DNA of 64,000 nucleotides from Sutcliffiella horikoshii (lineage in GTDB: Bacteria; Bacillota; Bacilli; Bacillales; Bacillaceae_I): positions 620,001 through 684,000 of the forward strand of contig NZ_RXZI01000001.1 of assembly GCF_021991925.1 (NCBI RefSeq), given 5' to 3'. Below the pieces are notes generated by a model. It ran no database searches and was not told the DNA's origin. It saw only the letters and a list, made by a program, of their open reading frames with translations. This document shows positions 8,058-18,397 of the stretch, piece by piece (positions within the stretch are counted from its first letter, which is position 1; every line of letters begins with the position of its first letter). A program made the position numbers and the translations under genes.

Positions 8058-9218
8058 ATGAATATCCATGAATATCAAGGAAAAGAGATCCTCAGAAAAT
8101 ACGGGGTAGCTGTTCCGAACGGCCGCGTAGCATTTACTGTTGAAGAAGCAGTAGAGGCTGCAAAAGAGTTAGGAACACAAGTTTGTGTAGTGAAGGCGCA
8201 AATTCACGCTGGTGGCCGCGGTAAAGCGGGCGGAGTGAAAGTTGCCAAGAACTTGGATGAAGTTCGTGAATATGCGGGTGAAATCCTAGGCAAAACGTTA
8301 ATTACTCACCAAACGGGTCCTGAAGGTAAGGAAGTAAAACGCTTACTTATCGAAGAAGGGTGCGACATCAAGAAGGAATACTACATCGGACTTGTATTAG
8401 ATCGTGCAACTTCCCGAGTTGTATTGATGGCATCTGAAGAAGGCGGAACAGAAATTGAAGAAGTGGCAGAGCAAACGCCAGAAAAAATCTTCAAAGAAGT
8501 GATTGATCCAGTTGTAGGTCTTACTGGCTATCAAGCACGCCGTATCGCGTTCAACATCAATATTCCAAAGGAATTGGTTGGAAAAGCAGTTAAGTTCATG
8601 ATGGGACTATATACAGCTTTTGTGGAAAAAGATTGTTCGATCGCTGAGATCAATCCACTTGTGGTGACTGGCGACGGGAACGTAATGGCTCTTGATGCGA
8701 AATTGAACTTCGATTCTAATGCATTATACCGTCACAAAGATATCCTTGAGTACCGTGATCTGGAAGAAGAAGATGCAAAAGAAATCGAAGCTTCCAAATA
8801 CGATCTTAGCTACATTTCACTTGATGGAAACATCGGATGCATGGTAAATGGTGCCGGTCTTGCGATGGCAACGATGGATATCATCAAGCATTATGGTGGA
8901 GACCCTGCTAACTTCCTGGACGTTGGGGGCGGAGCAACTGCTGAGAAAGTGACAGAAGCTTTCAAAATTATCCTTTCTGATGATAATGTAAAAGGTATTT
9001 TCGTAAACATTTTCGGTGGAATTATGAAATGTGACATCATTGCTACAGGTGTTGTGGAAGCAGCGAAGCAAGTTGGACTTGAAGTACCTTTAGTAGTACG
9101 TTTGGAAGGTACAAACGTAGATTTAGGTAAACAAATCTTACGTGAGTCTGGCTTAAATATCGTGGCAGCAGAATCCATGGCTGATGGTGCACAAAAAATC
9201 GTAGCGCAAGTAGGATAA
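8058..9218 (+). CDS. sucC: Succinyl-CoA synthetase beta subunit (ADP-forming)
   Basis: With SucD it converts succinyl-CoA to succinate, making ATP or GTP in the TCA cycle. The 386-residue product starts [17 protein letters not shown] and carries an ATP-grasp domain ([12 protein letters not shown] near residue 55). The C-terminal CoA-ligase domain has [18 protein letters not shown] and [12 protein letters not shown]. Start is ATG 8058 behind TTGGAGGATGGG. sucD follows after 18 nt. Confidence 0.98.
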   Translation: MNIHEYQGKEILRKYGVAVPNGRVAFTVEEAVEAAKELGTQVCVVKAQIHAGGRGKAGGVKVAKNLDEVREYAGEILGKTLITHQTGPEGKEVKRLLIEEGCDIKKEYYIGLVLDRATSRVVLMASEEGGTEIEEVAEQTPEKIFKEVIDPVVGLTGYQARRIAFNINIPKELVGKAVKFMMGLYTAFVEKDCSIAEINPLVVTGDGNVMALDAKLNFDSNALYRHKDILEYRDLEEEDAKEIEASKYDLSYISLDGNIGCMVNGAGLAMATMDIIKHYGGDPANFLDVGGGATAEKVTEAFKIILSDDNVKGIFVNIFGGIMKCDIIATGVVEAAKQVGLEVPLVVRLEGTNVDLGKQILRESGLNIVAAESMADGAQKIVAQVG

Positions 9219-9236
9219 GAAAGGCAGGGGACATTC

Positions 9237-10139
9237 ATGAGTGTATTCATTAATAAAGATACAAAAGTAATCGTACAAGGTATTACTGGTTCCACAGCGT
9301 TGTTCCATACAAAGCAAATGCTTGAGTATGGCACACAAATCGTTGGTGGGGTTACACCTGGAAAAGGTGGCACTGAAGTTGAAGGTGTACCTGTATTCAA
9401 TACAGTAGAAGAAGCTGTTAAAGCTACTGGTGCTAATGCATCTGTTATTTATGTACCTGCTCCATTCGCAGCTGATGCGATCATGGAAGCGGTAGATTCA
9501 GATCTTGACTTGGCTATTTGTATTACAGAGCATATTCCTGTACTTGATATGGTAAAAGTGAAGCGTTATATGGAAGGGAAAAAGACACGTCTTGTTGGTC
9601 CTAACTGCCCTGGCGTCATCACACCAGGTGAGTGCAAAATCGGAATCATGCCTGGATATATCCATACAAAAGGCCATGTTGGGGTTGTTTCCCGTTCTGG
9701 TACATTAACGTACGAAGCGGTTCACCAATTATCTCAAGAAGGTATCGGTCAATCTACAGCAGTAGGTATCGGTGGAGACCCGGTTAACGGTACGGATTTC
9801 ATTGATGTATTAAAAGCATTCAATGAAGATGAAGATACGTATGCGGTTATCATGATCGGTGAAATCGGTGGAACAGCTGAAGAAGAAGCTGCTCTTTGGG
9901 TAAAAGAGAACATGACAAAACCTGTTGTTGGCTTCATCGGCGGCCGTACTGCACCTCCTGGTAAGCGTATGGGTCACGCGGGAGCAATCATCTCCGGCGG
10001 TAAAGGTACTGCAGATGAGAAGATCCGTGTGATGAATGAGTGTGGCATAGAAGTAGCGGATACTCCATCCGTTATGGGAGAAACACTTATTAAAGTCATC
10101 AAGGAACAAGGCATTTACGACAAATGTAAAACACACTGA
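9237..10139 (+). CDS. sucD: Succinyl-CoA synthetase alpha subunit
   Basis: This subunit binds CoA and carries the phosphorylated histidine. The 300-residue product has the N-terminal CoA-binding Rossmann domain ([18 protein letters not shown]), [19 protein letters not shown], and the active-site loop [17 protein letters not shown] with the phospho-His near residue 245. Start is ATG 9237 with AGGCAGGGG upstream. A terminator follows. Confidence 0.98.
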   Translation: MSVFINKDTKVIVQGITGSTALFHTKQMLEYGTQIVGGVTPGKGGTEVEGVPVFNTVEEAVKATGANASVIYVPAPFAADAIMEAVDSDLDLAICITEHIPVLDMVKVKRYMEGKKTRLVGPNCPGVITPGECKIGIMPGYIHTKGHVGVVSRSGTLTYEAVHQLSQEGIGQSTAVGIGGDPVNGTDFIDVLKAFNEDEDTYAVIMIGEIGGTAEEEAALWVKENMTKPVVGFIGGRTAPPGKRMGHAGAIISGGKGTADEKIRVMNECGIEVADTPSVMGETLIKVIKEQGIYDKCKTH

Positions 10140-10152
10140 TAGACATGAAAGT

Positions 10153-10184
10153 GGGATAGTCAATTCAGACTATCCCTATTTCTG
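10153..10184 (+). terminator. Rho-independent terminator after sucD
   Basis: GGGATAGTC (10153-10161) and GACTATCCC (10168-10176) form a perfect 9-bp stem with a 6-nt loop, followed by TATTTCTGTTT. Confidence 0.85.
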
Positions 10185-10216
10185 TTTAAATAAAAGCGGA
10201 AGAGGTGCATCGATAT

Positions 10217-11104
10217 ATGCAATTGTTGAAAGAAAGATTAATAACCCTTCACCATTGTCCCCGACTAAGCTGCAAATCTATAAGACACCTTCTCAGACAC
10301 GACCCTACACTAGAAAATCTTTATAAGTACACCCCATCAGATATGGCTTCCTTATTCTCCATCACCCACCAACAGGCAGAAGCAATCCACCAGTACATAA
10401 GAATAAATAACATGTCTAAACTTCATTCCATATACAAGGCGCAAAATATCCGCCTGATTACCATATTCGATCATGAATACCCTTCCCTTTTAAAAGAAAT
10501 CTACGATCCCCCTCTTGTATTATATCTGAAAGGCAACCATCACTTATTGAATACTAGGATGCTAGGGATGGTAGGCGCAAGGAAAATGTCATCCTATGGG
10601 AGTGAGGCGTTGCAATCATTGATACCCCCACTTATAAGTGAGAATTTCACGATAGTTAGTGGGTTGGCCAAAGGGGTAGACATTCATGCCCATTGTCTCG
10701 CGATGAAAATGAAGGGGAATACGATTGCTGTTCTTGGAAGTGGAATATTTAACATTTACCCCAAAGAGCATAAGAAAATTGCAGATTTTATGTCTCAATA
10801 TCATCTCCTCCTTTCTGAATACCCTCCATATACTGCTCCAACAAAATGGAATTTCCCGATGAGAAACCGTATTATTAGCGGATTAAGTGAAGGGGTGATT
10901 GTGGTCGAGGCCAAAGAGAAAAGCGGGTCCCTCATAACCGCCGATCAGGCGATGGAGCAGGGAAGAGAGGTATTTGCTGTGCCAGGATCAATTCTCTCGG
11001 AGACCTCAAAAGGGACGAATTCTTTGATAAAGCAAGGCGCAAAGCTCGTTGCAGATACAAATGATATTCTTGAAGAGCTGAAGGGCGGTAAATTGGTTAA
11101 TTGA
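10217..11104 (+). CDS. dprA: DNA processing protein DprA (Smf)
   Basis: DprA binds incoming single-stranded DNA during natural transformation and loads RecA. The 295-residue product has a helical N-terminus and a Rossmann-like core with GMVGARKMSSYG, IVSGLAKGVDIHAHCLAM, AVLGSGIFNIYP and the SGSLITADQAMEQGREVFAVPGS motif. Start chosen at ATG 10217, 9 nt after AGAGGTG; the in-frame GTG at 10205 lies within that ribosome site. It stands between sucD and topA as in B. subtilis, with terminators on both sides. Confidence 0.96.
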   Translation: MQLLKERLITLHHCPRLSCKSIRHLLRHDPTLENLYKYTPSDMASLFSITHQQAEAIHQYIRINNMSKLHSIYKAQNIRLITIFDHEYPSLLKEIYDPPLVLYLKGNHHLLNTRMLGMVGARKMSSYGSEALQSLIPPLISENFTIVSGLAKGVDIHAHCLAMKMKGNTIAVLGSGIFNIYPKEHKKIADFMSQYHLLLSEYPPYTAPTKWNFPMRNRIISGLSEGVIVVEAKEKSGSLITADQAMEQGREVFAVPGSILSETSKGTNSLIKQGAKLVADTNDILEELKGGKLVN

Positions 11105-11125
11105 AATAAAATTCAAATAAATTAC

Positions 11126-11155
11126 AAAAAAGTGACAAAAAACTTTCACTTTTTT
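11126..11155 (+). terminator. AT-rich terminator after dprA
   Basis: AAAAAAGTGA (11126-11135) and TCACTTTTTT (11146-11155) pair perfectly over 10 bp with a 10-nt loop. Because of the A and T runs it could work in both directions. The rest of the 635-bp dprA-topA gap holds a promoter, the family A copy A1 and AT-rich DNA with no recognisable gene. Confidence 0.8.
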
Positions 11156-11402
11156 AATAGAATTTTTGATTTTCACTTTACAAATGAATATATGTCTATA
11201 TTATTATAGGGTACAATGATATTGCGGATTGTACCTTTTTTATTTCCTTCATTATATAAACTCACTTTCATGGACTGCACACAAAAGTTATGGAAGTCAA
11301 GTATATAAAGTACATTCTGTGTCTACATATAGTACATAAGGTTTAACGTAATGTTTATGGAATGGGAAACTAGGAAAATAGAATAAATACATACAGTCCT
11401 GT

Positions 11403-11432
11403 TTGACAAAGTGTTACATAATATTTGATAAT
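11403..11432 (+). promoter_or_regulatory. Sigma-A type promoter upstream of topA
   Basis: A perfect TTGACA (11403-11408) lies 18 bp before GATAAT (11427-11432). The predicted start near 11438 is immediately before repeat A1, so a topA transcript from here would have a leader of about 300 nt containing the whole repeat. Confidence 0.6.
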
Positions 11433-11453
11433 GGTGAAGATTTCTAATGGAAT

Positions 11454-11618
11454 GGCTCTAATAAAAACCGTTGTTGATTATCGCACTAGGCTTCGCTTTC
11501 CTAGGGGCGTTTGGGGAGCCTCCTCGGCTTGGGCCTGCGGGGTCTCCCCTAAACGCTATCTCCTTTAGGAGTCTTCGCCTATTGCTTCATTCAACAGCTA
11601 GGTTGCTTTAAGAGAACC
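11454..11618 (-). repeat. Family A repeat, copy A1 (dprA-topA)
   Basis: A 165-bp GC-rich element in AT-rich surroundings. It begins GGCTCTAATAAAAACC and ends AAGAGAACC, and is flanked by AATGGAAT and ACTGGAAT, a 7-of-8 match consistent with an aged 8-bp target duplication. Read on the minus strand it shows the family core: GAAGACTCCT, GGAGATAGCG, GAGACCCCGCAGG, GCCGAGGAGGCTC, CGCCCC, GGAAAGCGAAGCC, and inner ends CTGTTGAAT/AATCAACAA. It has no coding potential and can fold into a long hairpin. Confidence 0.85.
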
Positions 11619-11739
11619 ACTGGAATAGAATGCACTAAACCTAAACATAAGTAAAAATTAAACATAGAAGCTAAAAACTTTGAGAAAACGCTACACCATG
11701 TTTTTTCTAAGAATTTACCCTCTTGAGGAGGATTATTGA

Positions 11740-13818
11740 ATGTCAGATTACTTAGTTATTGTGGAATCACCAGCGAAAGCGAAAACGATTGAACGTTATC
11801 TAGGAAAAAAATATAAAGTAAAAGCATCCATGGGACATGTAAGAGATCTTCCTAAAAGCCAAATGGGTGTGAATGTGGATCATGAGTTTGAACCAAAGTA
11901 TATCACCATCCGAGGTAAAGGACCTGTACTGAAAGAGCTCAAGACCGCAGCTAAAAAAGCGAAGAAAATCTTTCTCGCGGCTGACCCGGATCGTGAAGGG
12001 GAAGCGATTGCTTGGCATCTCGCCCACAGTTTGGATATCGACATCACTTCAGACTGCAGAGTAGTGTTTAATGAGATCACCAAAGATGCCATTAAAGAGT
12101 CCTTTAAGCATCCTAGACCAATCAATTTGGATGTGGTGGATGCCCAACAGGCAAGAAGGATCCTTGATCGTCTTGTTGGATACAATATCAGTCCTTTACT
12201 ATGGAAGAAAGTGAAAAAGGGATTAAGTGCAGGTCGGGTTCAATCCGTCGCAGTCAGACTTGTGATTGAAAGAGAACAAGAAATAAATGCTTTTATTCCA
12301 GAAGAATATTGGTCCATAAAAAGTTCATTCCTTACAGGAAAGTCCAAGGAATTTGAAGCAAACTTTTATGGGATAGATGGTAAAAAGACGGAACTAAAGT
12401 CAGAAGCGGAAGTAAAAGATGTATTAGGAAAGCTGGATGGCAATGCATTTGAAGTGAAAAGTGTAACCAAAAAGGAAAGAAAACGAAATCCAGCCCTACC
12501 TTTCATTACTTCTTCTCTGCAACAGGAAGCAGCACGTAAGCTGAATTTCCGTGCAAAGAAAACGATGATGATGGCACAGCAGTTGTACGAGGGAATTGAG
12601 CTGGGCAAAGAAGGAACGGTAGGTCTCATTACTTATATGCGTACAGATTCCACACGTATTTCTGAAACAGCCAAAAAAGAAGCGGTGGAGTATATCGAAA
12701 AAACCTATGGCAATCAATTTGTCTCCAAAGAAGAGAGAAAAGAGACGAAAAAAAGCAATGCACAAGATGCCCATGAAGCGATACGTCCTACTTCTACAAT
12801 GAAAGACCCTTTGTCTATCAAAGAATATCTGTCAAGAGATCAGTATCGCCTATATAAATTGATTTGGGAACGTTTTGTCGCAAGTCAAATGGCTCCAGCC
12901 ATCTTGGATACAGTTAGTGTGGATCTTATACAAAACAATGTCCAATTCCGTGCAACAGGTTCCACCGTCAAGTTCGCTGGCTTTATGAAAGTATATGTGG
13001 AAGGTAATGATGATCAGCAGGAAGAAAAGGAAAACCTTTTGCCTCCTTTGGAAAAAGGAGATACAGTCTTTTCGAAAGATATCGATCCCAAGCAACATTT
13101 CACTCAACCACCGCCAAGGTATACCGAAGCGAGATTAGTTAGGACGCTTGAAGAATTGGGCATAGGCAGACCATCAACATATGCTCCAACGCTTGATACT
13201 ATTCAAAAGCGGGGCTATGTGGCTTTGGATAATAAACGATTTGTCCCAACCGAGCTTGGGGAGATCGTTATTCAACTTATCCTGGAATTCTTCCCTGAAA
13301 TCATCAATGTGGAATTTACAGCGGACCTTGAAACCAATTTGGATAATGTGGAGGATGGGAAAGTTAACTGGGTCGATATAATAGACGGTTTTTATCACGA
13401 GTTTGCCAAACGACTTGAAAAAGCGGAACAGGAAATGGAAGAAATCGAGATCAAGGATGAACCAGCCGGTGAGGATTGCGAACTATGCGGTCATGAAATG
13501 GTGTTCAAAATGGGAAGATACGGTAAGTTCATGGCATGTTCCAATTTTCCAGACTGTCGTAATACCAAACCGATTGTAAAAGATATCGGTGTCCCTTGTC
13601 CCAAGTGTGAAAAAGGGAACATTGTGGAAAGAAAAAGTAAGAAGAAACGTATATTCTATGGTTGTGACCAGTATCCTTCTTGTGAGTTCCTCTCATGGGA
13701 TAAGCCAATCGCCAGAAAATGTCCGAAGTGCGAGTCCTTATTGGTGGAGAAAAAGCTTAAAAAAGGTGTACAGGTACAATGCGTAGAATGTGACTATAAA
13801 GAAGAACCGCAAGGATAA
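11740..13818 (+). CDS. topA: DNA topoisomerase I
   Basis: This type IA enzyme relaxes negatively supercoiled DNA. The 692-residue product starts with the TOPRIM domain ([31 protein letters not shown] near residue 85). The catalytic tyrosine is Tyr299 in [10 protein letters not shown]. The C-terminus carries three four-cysteine zinc modules (CELCG, CPKCEKG, CPKCESL, each followed by a second Cys pair), the last ending close to the C-terminus. Start is ATG 11740 with GAGGAGGA upstream. A terminator follows at 13844. Confidence 0.98.
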   Translation: MSDYLVIVESPAKAKTIERYLGKKYKVKASMGHVRDLPKSQMGVNVDHEFEPKYITIRGKGPVLKELKTAAKKAKKIFLAADPDREGEAIAWHLAHSLDIDITSDCRVVFNEITKDAIKESFKHPRPINLDVVDAQQARRILDRLVGYNISPLLWKKVKKGLSAGRVQSVAVRLVIEREQEINAFIPEEYWSIKSSFLTGKSKEFEANFYGIDGKKTELKSEAEVKDVLGKLDGNAFEVKSVTKKERKRNPALPFITSSLQQEAARKLNFRAKKTMMMAQQLYEGIELGKEGTVGLITYMRTDSTRISETAKKEAVEYIEKTYGNQFVSKEERKETKKSNAQDAHEAIRPTSTMKDPLSIKEYLSRDQYRLYKLIWERFVASQMAPAILDTVSVDLIQNNVQFRATGSTVKFAGFMKVYVEGNDDQQEEKENLLPPLEKGDTVFSKDIDPKQHFTQPPPRYTEARLVRTLEELGIGRPSTYAPTLDTIQKRGYVALDNKRFVPTELGEIVIQLILEFFPEIINVEFTADLETNLDNVEDGKVNWVDIIDGFYHEFAKRLEKAEQEMEEIEIKDEPAGEDCELCGHEMVFKMGRYGKFMACSNFPDCRNTKPIVKDIGVPCPKCEKGNIVERKSKKKRIFYGCDQYPSCEFLSWDKPIARKCPKCESLLVEKKLKKGVQVQCVECDYKEEPQG

Positions 13819-13843
13819 GCGTTAAACAGTAGGATGGGTATAG

Positions 13844-13880
13844 GGGCCTGACACACATGCGGTTATGTCAGCCCTTTTTC
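13844..13880 (+). terminator. Rho-independent terminator after topA
   Basis: GGGCCTGACA (13844-13853) and TGTCAGCCC (13866-13874) pair with one bulged C, followed by TTTTT. Confidence 0.85.
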
Positions 13881-13897
13881 CTTTGTAAAATTATATA

Positions 13898-14082
13898 GGC
13901 TCAGTTTTTGGGATGTAATCTTAAAAGAATCTTCTAACTGTTGATTGGAGTAAAGGGCGAAGACCTCTGCGGGGGAGTAGCGATACTGTTTAGACTCAAC
14001 AGGGCTATGCCCGTGGAGGCTCAAGGTCGCCCTGGATAAGCGAAGCCATTTGCGAAAATCAACAGCGTTGTTTAACAGAGCC
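13898..14082 (+). repeat. Family A repeat, copy A2 (topA-trmFO)
   Basis: A 185-bp element running from GGCTCAG to CAGAGCC. Its inner ends are CTGTTGATT and AATCAACAGCG. The core carries GCGAAGACCTC, GCGGGGGAGTAGCG, CCCGTGGAGGCTCAAGG and CGCCCTGGATAAGCGAAGCC. It shares order and spacing with A1 (opposite strand) and A3 (same strand). The 8-bp flanks (ATTATATA and TATCAAAT) do not match. The 301-bp topA-trmFO gap is fully taken up by the topA terminator, this repeat and the trmFO ribosome site. Confidence 0.85.
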
Positions 14083-14119
14083 TATCAAATTAATATCTTG
14101 TATTTGGAGGAATTTAGTA

Positions 14120-15418
14120 ATGACAACAGTTAATGTAATCGGTGCCGGCCTTGCAGGCAGTGAAGCTGCATGGCAGCTGGCTAACAAAGGGATCCAAGTT
14201 AACCTTTATGAAATGCGACCGGTGAAACAAACGCCTGCTCATCATACAGATAAATTTGCTGAGCTTGTTTGCTCGAATTCGCTTCGTGCCAACAATCTGA
14301 CCAATGCAGTAGGAGTATTAAAAGAAGAAATGCGGATATTGGATTCCGTCATCATACGCTCCGCAGATGACTGCGCCGTACCAGCTGGCGGTGCCCTAGC
14401 AGTGGACAGGCATGAATTTGCTGCTAAAGTAACCGAACGGGTCAAAGAACACCCCAACGTGACGGTATTCAATGAAGAAATGGATCAGATCCCAGAAGGG
14501 CCGACCATCATTGCAACTGGACCACTGACTTCCAAATCACTATCCGACCAGCTTCGTTCATTAACAGGGGAAGAATACCTTTATTTCTATGATGCAGCTG
14601 CACCGATTATTGAAAAAGACAGCATCAACATGGATATTGTGTATTTGAAATCCAGATACGATAAAGGGGAAGCGGCATACTTAAACTGCCCGATGACAGA
14701 AGAACAGTTTGATCGTTTCTACAATGCATTAGTAGAGGCGGAGACAGTCCCTTTAAAAGAGTTCGAAAAGGAAATCTTCTTTGAAGGTTGCATGCCGATC
14801 GAAGTAATGGCTAACCGCGGAAAGAAAACAATGCTGTTCGGACCTATGAAACCAGTGGGGCTCGAAGACCCTAAAACGGATAAACGCCCATATGCGGTAG
14901 TTCAGCTTCGTCAAGACGATGCTGCTGGGACTTTGTATAACATTGTTGGTTTTCAGACACATTTAAAGTGGGGGCCTCAAAAAGAAGTGATCCGTTTAAT
15001 ACCAGGTTTGGAAAATGCGGAAATTGTGCGATATGGTGTGATGCACCGAAACACCTTCATTAATTCTCCAAACCTCCTAAAGCCAACCTATCAATTCAAG
15101 GCAAGGGAAGACTTGTTCTTTGCTGGACAAATGACGGGTGTGGAAGGGTATGTGGAGTCTGCTGCATCGGGACTTGTAGCAGGGTTAAATGCTGCGCGTC
15201 TCGTACAAGGACTTGAGCCACTTGTCTTTCCTAAGGAAACTGCCATTGGAAGCATGGCGAACTATATTACTACTACAAATGCGAAGAACTTCCAGCCGAT
15301 GAATGCAAACTTCGGTCTTTTCCCGGAGCTTCCGAAGAAAATCAAGAACAAGCAGGAACGCAATGAAGCTCATGCTAGGAGAGCGTTGGAAACAATTCAG
15401 AATTTTGTAAAAAATTAA
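14120..15418 (+). CDS. trmFO: Folate/FAD-dependent tRNA (uracil-54) methyltransferase TrmFO
   Basis: It makes ribothymidine at position 54 of tRNA, using methylenetetrahydrofolate and FADH2. The 432-residue product has the N-terminal FAD-binding [16 protein letters not shown], the ELVCSNSLR motif near residue 50, and a C-terminal second nucleotide-binding signature ([25 protein letters not shown]). Start is ATG 14120 behind TTTGGAGGAAT. Formerly named gid; adjacent to topA and xerC as in B. subtilis. Confidence 0.97.
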   Translation: MTTVNVIGAGLAGSEAAWQLANKGIQVNLYEMRPVKQTPAHHTDKFAELVCSNSLRANNLTNAVGVLKEEMRILDSVIIRSADDCAVPAGGALAVDRHEFAAKVTERVKEHPNVTVFNEEMDQIPEGPTIIATGPLTSKSLSDQLRSLTGEEYLYFYDAAAPIIEKDSINMDIVYLKSRYDKGEAAYLNCPMTEEQFDRFYNALVEAETVPLKEFEKEIFFEGCMPIEVMANRGKKTMLFGPMKPVGLEDPKTDKRPYAVVQLRQDDAAGTLYNIVGFQTHLKWGPQKEVIRLIPGLENAEIVRYGVMHRNTFINSPNLLKPTYQFKAREDLFFAGQMTGVEGYVESAASGLVAGLNAARLVQGLEPLVFPKETAIGSMANYITTTNAKNFQPMNANFGLFPELPKKIKNKQERNEAHARRALETIQNFVKN

Positions 15419-15430
15419 TCAAATTAATTG

Positions 15431-15469
15431 CAAGGGCTACTAAATTGTGATAATATTTAGTAGCCCTTG
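15431..15469 (+). promoter_or_regulatory. Perfect 15-bp hairpin just upstream of xerC
   Basis: CAAGGGCTACTAAAT (15431-15445) and ATTTAGTAGCCCTTG (15455-15469) pair without mismatch around a 9-nt loop. No T-run follows on either strand, and the xerC ribosome site GTGAGGTG starts at the next base. It could end the trmFO message by RNA processing or influence xerC translation. Confidence 0.7.
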
Positions 15470-15482
15470 TGAGGTGATAAGT

Positions 15483-16391
15483 ATGCAAAATGTTAACGTT
15501 TCGTTAATTTCTTTTCTGGAATATTTACAAATTGAGAAAAACTATTCAAAATATACTGTTGTATTTTATCAAAAGGATATTGAAGATTTTTTTGATTTTA
15601 TGAAAGAGGAAGCCATTTCAAGCATCAATGAAGTCACTCATACAGAAGCACGTTTGTATTTGACCAAGCTACATCAAAAGAAATATGCAAGAAAAACGGT
15701 TGCAAGGAAGACCTCCAGTTTGCGAAGCTTTTATAAGTATCTGCTTCGTGAGGAAAAAGTGGATCATAATCCCTTTACCGTGGTTTCGTTACCAAAGCAG
15801 GAAAAGCGTCTACCGCAGTTTTTGTATAGCGAAGAGTTGGAGAAATTGTTTGCTGCTTCCGATCTTTCCACACCTCTCGGACAAAGGAATCAAGCCTTGC
15901 TTGAATTGCTTTATGCTACAGGTATCCGAATAAGTGAATGTTGTCACATACAAGTACAGGACATCGATTTTCAAGTAGGTACCATCCTTGTTACTGGAAA
16001 AGGAAACAAACAACGCTATGTTCCTTTTGGCAGTTTTGCGCAGGATGCATTGAAAACCTATATGGAGGATGGGCGCAGAACACTGCTTGAAAAGCAGAAA
16101 GTATCAACCCCGACTAAGCATCTGTTTCTCAATTTTCGGGGTGGCGCACTAACTCCACGTGGGGTTAGGGTCGTCCTGAATGATTTGGTAAAACAAGCAT
16201 GCACCACCTTACATATTAGTCCGCATATGCTTCGACATACCTTTGCTACACATATGCTGAATGAAGGGGCAGATCTTCGTGTGGTTCAAGAACTGCTTGG
16301 ACATGCCAGCCTATCATCCACACAGATTTACACACATGTGTCAAAAGAACATCTACAAAAAACGTATAATCAATTTCATCCTCGTGCATGA
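15483..16391 (+). CDS. xerC: Tyrosine recombinase XerC (CodV)
   Basis: With XerD it resolves chromosome dimers at dif. The 302-residue product has the N-terminal SAM-like core-binding domain and the C-terminal catalytic domain with Arg in ATGIRISE, Lys in GKGNKQRYVP, HxLRH in HMLRHTFATH, GHASLSSTQIYTH with the nucleophilic Tyr near residue 280. Start chosen at ATG 15483, 5 nt after GTGAGGTG; an upstream in-frame ATG at 15447 lies inside the hairpin. First gene of the xerC-hslV-hslU-codY unit. Confidence 0.95.
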   Translation: MQNVNVSLISFLEYLQIEKNYSKYTVVFYQKDIEDFFDFMKEEAISSINEVTHTEARLYLTKLHQKKYARKTVARKTSSLRSFYKYLLREEKVDHNPFTVVSLPKQEKRLPQFLYSEELEKLFAASDLSTPLGQRNQALLELLYATGIRISECCHIQVQDIDFQVGTILVTGKGNKQRYVPFGSFAQDALKTYMEDGRRTLLEKQKVSTPTKHLFLNFRGGALTPRGVRVVLNDLVKQACTTLHISPHMLRHTFATHMLNEGADLRVVQELLGHASLSSTQIYTHVSKEHLQKTYNQFHPRA

Positions 16392-16412
16392 GGATCGAAC
16401 GGAGGGTCACTG

Positions 16413-16955
16413 ATGTCAACATTTCATGCTACCACGATATTTGCAGTCCAGCATAATGGGCAAAGTGCAATGTCAGGTGACGGTCAAGTTACATTTGGAA
16501 ATGCGGTTGTTATGAAGCATACAGCGCGAAAGGTGCGAAAGCTTTTTAATGGGAGGATCTTGGCCGGTTTTGCGGGATCTGTAGCAGATGCTTTCACCTT
16601 GTTCGAAATGTTCGAGGCAAAACTTGAAGAATACAACGGAAACATCCAACGCTCTAGCGTCGAGCTTGCCAAAGAGTGGCGGAGTGACAAAGTACTGAGG
16701 AAATTGGAAGCAATGTTGATTGTAATGGATGAATCTAGCATGTTATTAGTATCCGGGACTGGAGAAGTAATTGAACCTGATGATGGGATACTGGCGATAG
16801 GCTCAGGTGGGAACTATGCACTTGCAGCAGGGCGCGCGTTGAAAAGGTATGCAGGCGAGCACATGACTGCACGTGATATTGCAAAGGCTTCCCTTGAGAC
16901 TGCAGGAGAGATTTGTGTGTACACGAATGACAATATCATTGTAGAAGAACTATAG
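16413..16955 (+). CDS. hslV: ATP-dependent protease peptidase subunit HslV (ClpQ/CodW)
   Basis: HslV is the proteolytic barrel working with the HslU ATPase. The 180-residue product begins [12 protein letters not shown]: as in B. subtilis CodW, extra residues precede the TTI motif that is N-terminal in typical threonine-type HslV, and a serine follows the initiator Met. This fits the reported serine-type enzyme of Bacillus. [14 protein letters not shown] marks the later part of the fold. Start is ATG 16413 behind GGAGGGT; hslU follows within 20 nt. Confidence 0.96.
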   Translation: MSTFHATTIFAVQHNGQSAMSGDGQVTFGNAVVMKHTARKVRKLFNGRILAGFAGSVADAFTLFEMFEAKLEEYNGNIQRSSVELAKEWRSDKVLRKLEAMLIVMDESSMLLVSGTGEVIEPDDGILAIGSGGNYALAAGRALKRYAGEHMTARDIAKASLETAGEICVYTNDNIIVEEL

Positions 16956-16972
16956 AAAAGGCGGTTGTGGAC

Positions 16973-18373
16973 ATGAGTACAAAATTGACCCCTAGGCAAA
17001 TAGTAGAAATGCTTGATCAATATATTGTAGGCCAGACGAATGCCAAAAAGGCTGTTGCTGTAGCGTTGAGAAACAGATATAGAAGAAGCTTGCTAAAAGG
17101 CAGTCTCCGGGACGAAGTAGTGCCTAAGAACATTTTGATGATCGGACCTACCGGTGTCGGCAAGACAGAAATTGCCCGCAGGATTGCTAAACTTGTTGGT
17201 GCGCCATTCATCAAGGTCGAAGCGACGAAGTTTACAGAAGTAGGATATGTAGGACGTGATGTCGAGTCTATGGTCCGTGACTTGGTGGAAACTTCCGTTC
17301 GTCTTGTAAAAGAAGAAAAAATGGCCAGTGTCAAAGATAAAGCTTTGGAAAATGCAAACAAACGAATTATAGAACTCTTAGTACCTGGCAAGCAAAAAAA
17401 CACCTCCTACAAAAATCCTTTGGAGATGTTTTTTGGAGGAAACGCTCCTACCAATGAAGCGGAGGAGCAGGAAAAGCAGGAAGAGGTCTCCCTTAAAGAG
17501 CAGCGAAGAAGGATGGCCCACCAACTTGCATTGGGCGAGCTAGAGGACCGATATATAACAGTGGAAGTGGAAGAGCAACAAGGGTCCATGTTTGATATGC
17601 TACAAGGGTCGGGTATGGAACAAATGGGCATGAACATGCAGGATGCTCTTAGCAACCTGATGCCAAAGAAAAAGAAAAAGAGAAAGCTCACCGTACGTGA
17701 AGCAAGACCTGTGTTGACCCATGAAGAAGCGCAAAAGCTTATAGACATGGATGAGGTGACGCAGGATGCAGTGATGCGTGCGGAACAGAGCGGCATCATC
17801 TTCATCGATGAAATTGATAAGATTGCCAAAAAGAACAGTGGTTCTTCCGCTGACGTTTCCCGAGAAGGTGTACAACGTGATATCCTACCCATTGTGGAAG
17901 GTTCCACTGTTGTCACCAAGTATGGACAGGTGAAAACCGATCATGTTCTTTTCATATCCGCAGGGGCATTCCATATTGCCAAACCGTCCGACCTCATTCC
18001 CGAACTCCAGGGACGTTTTCCAATTCGTGTTGAATTGACGAAACTGTCCGTAGAAGATTTCGTAAGGATATTGGTGGAGCCGGATAATGCATTATTGAAA
18101 CAATATACGGCATTATTGGAAACGGAAGGTATAAAAGTCGAATTTTCTGACGATGCTATTCGTAAAATAGCCGAAGTCGCGTTTCAGGTGAACCAGGATA
18201 CGGATAACATCGGGGCAAGACGACTACATACGATTCTCGAAAAACTTTTGGAGGATCTATCTTTTGAAGCGCCAGACATCAATCTCGAAAAGATTGTCAT
18301 CACGCCGCAATATGTAGATGAAAAACTAGGAAATATCGTAAAAAACAAAGATTTAAGCCAATTCATTTTATAG
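16973..18373 (+). CDS. hslU: ATP-dependent protease ATPase subunit HslU (ClpY)
   Basis: This AAA+ unfoldase feeds substrates to HslV. The 466-residue protein has Walker [14 protein letters not shown] near residue 55 and a charged, variable I-domain (about 140-240, with [11 protein letters not shown]). Walker B is [11 protein letters not shown], the second region of homology is [11 protein letters not shown], and the sensor-2/C-domain follows. Start chosen at ATG 16973, 8 nt after AAAAGGCGG; the in-frame GTG at 16967 is too close to that site. Confidence 0.97.
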   Translation: MSTKLTPRQIVEMLDQYIVGQTNAKKAVAVALRNRYRRSLLKGSLRDEVVPKNILMIGPTGVGKTEIARRIAKLVGAPFIKVEATKFTEVGYVGRDVESMVRDLVETSVRLVKEEKMASVKDKALENANKRIIELLVPGKQKNTSYKNPLEMFFGGNAPTNEAEEQEKQEEVSLKEQRRRMAHQLALGELEDRYITVEVEEQQGSMFDMLQGSGMEQMGMNMQDALSNLMPKKKKKRKLTVREARPVLTHEEAQKLIDMDEVTQDAVMRAEQSGIIFIDEIDKIAKKNSGSSADVSREGVQRDILPIVEGSTVVTKYGQVKTDHVLFISAGAFHIAKPSDLIPELQGRFPIRVELTKLSVEDFVRILVEPDNALLKQYTALLETEGIKVEFSDDAIRKIAEVAFQVNQDTDNIGARRLHTILEKLLEDLSFEAPDINLEKIVITPQYVDEKLGNIVKNKDLSQFIL

Positions 18374-18397
18374 AAGTAGATTCTAGGAGGAAATAAA

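Noticed and set aside
17407-17919. Long open frames on the minus strand (for example over hslU, fliF, sucC and the cheA-cheW region)
   Set aside because: They lie opposite strongly conserved genes, have Ser/Ile/Pro-rich translations typical of antisense shadows, and lack ribosome sites.
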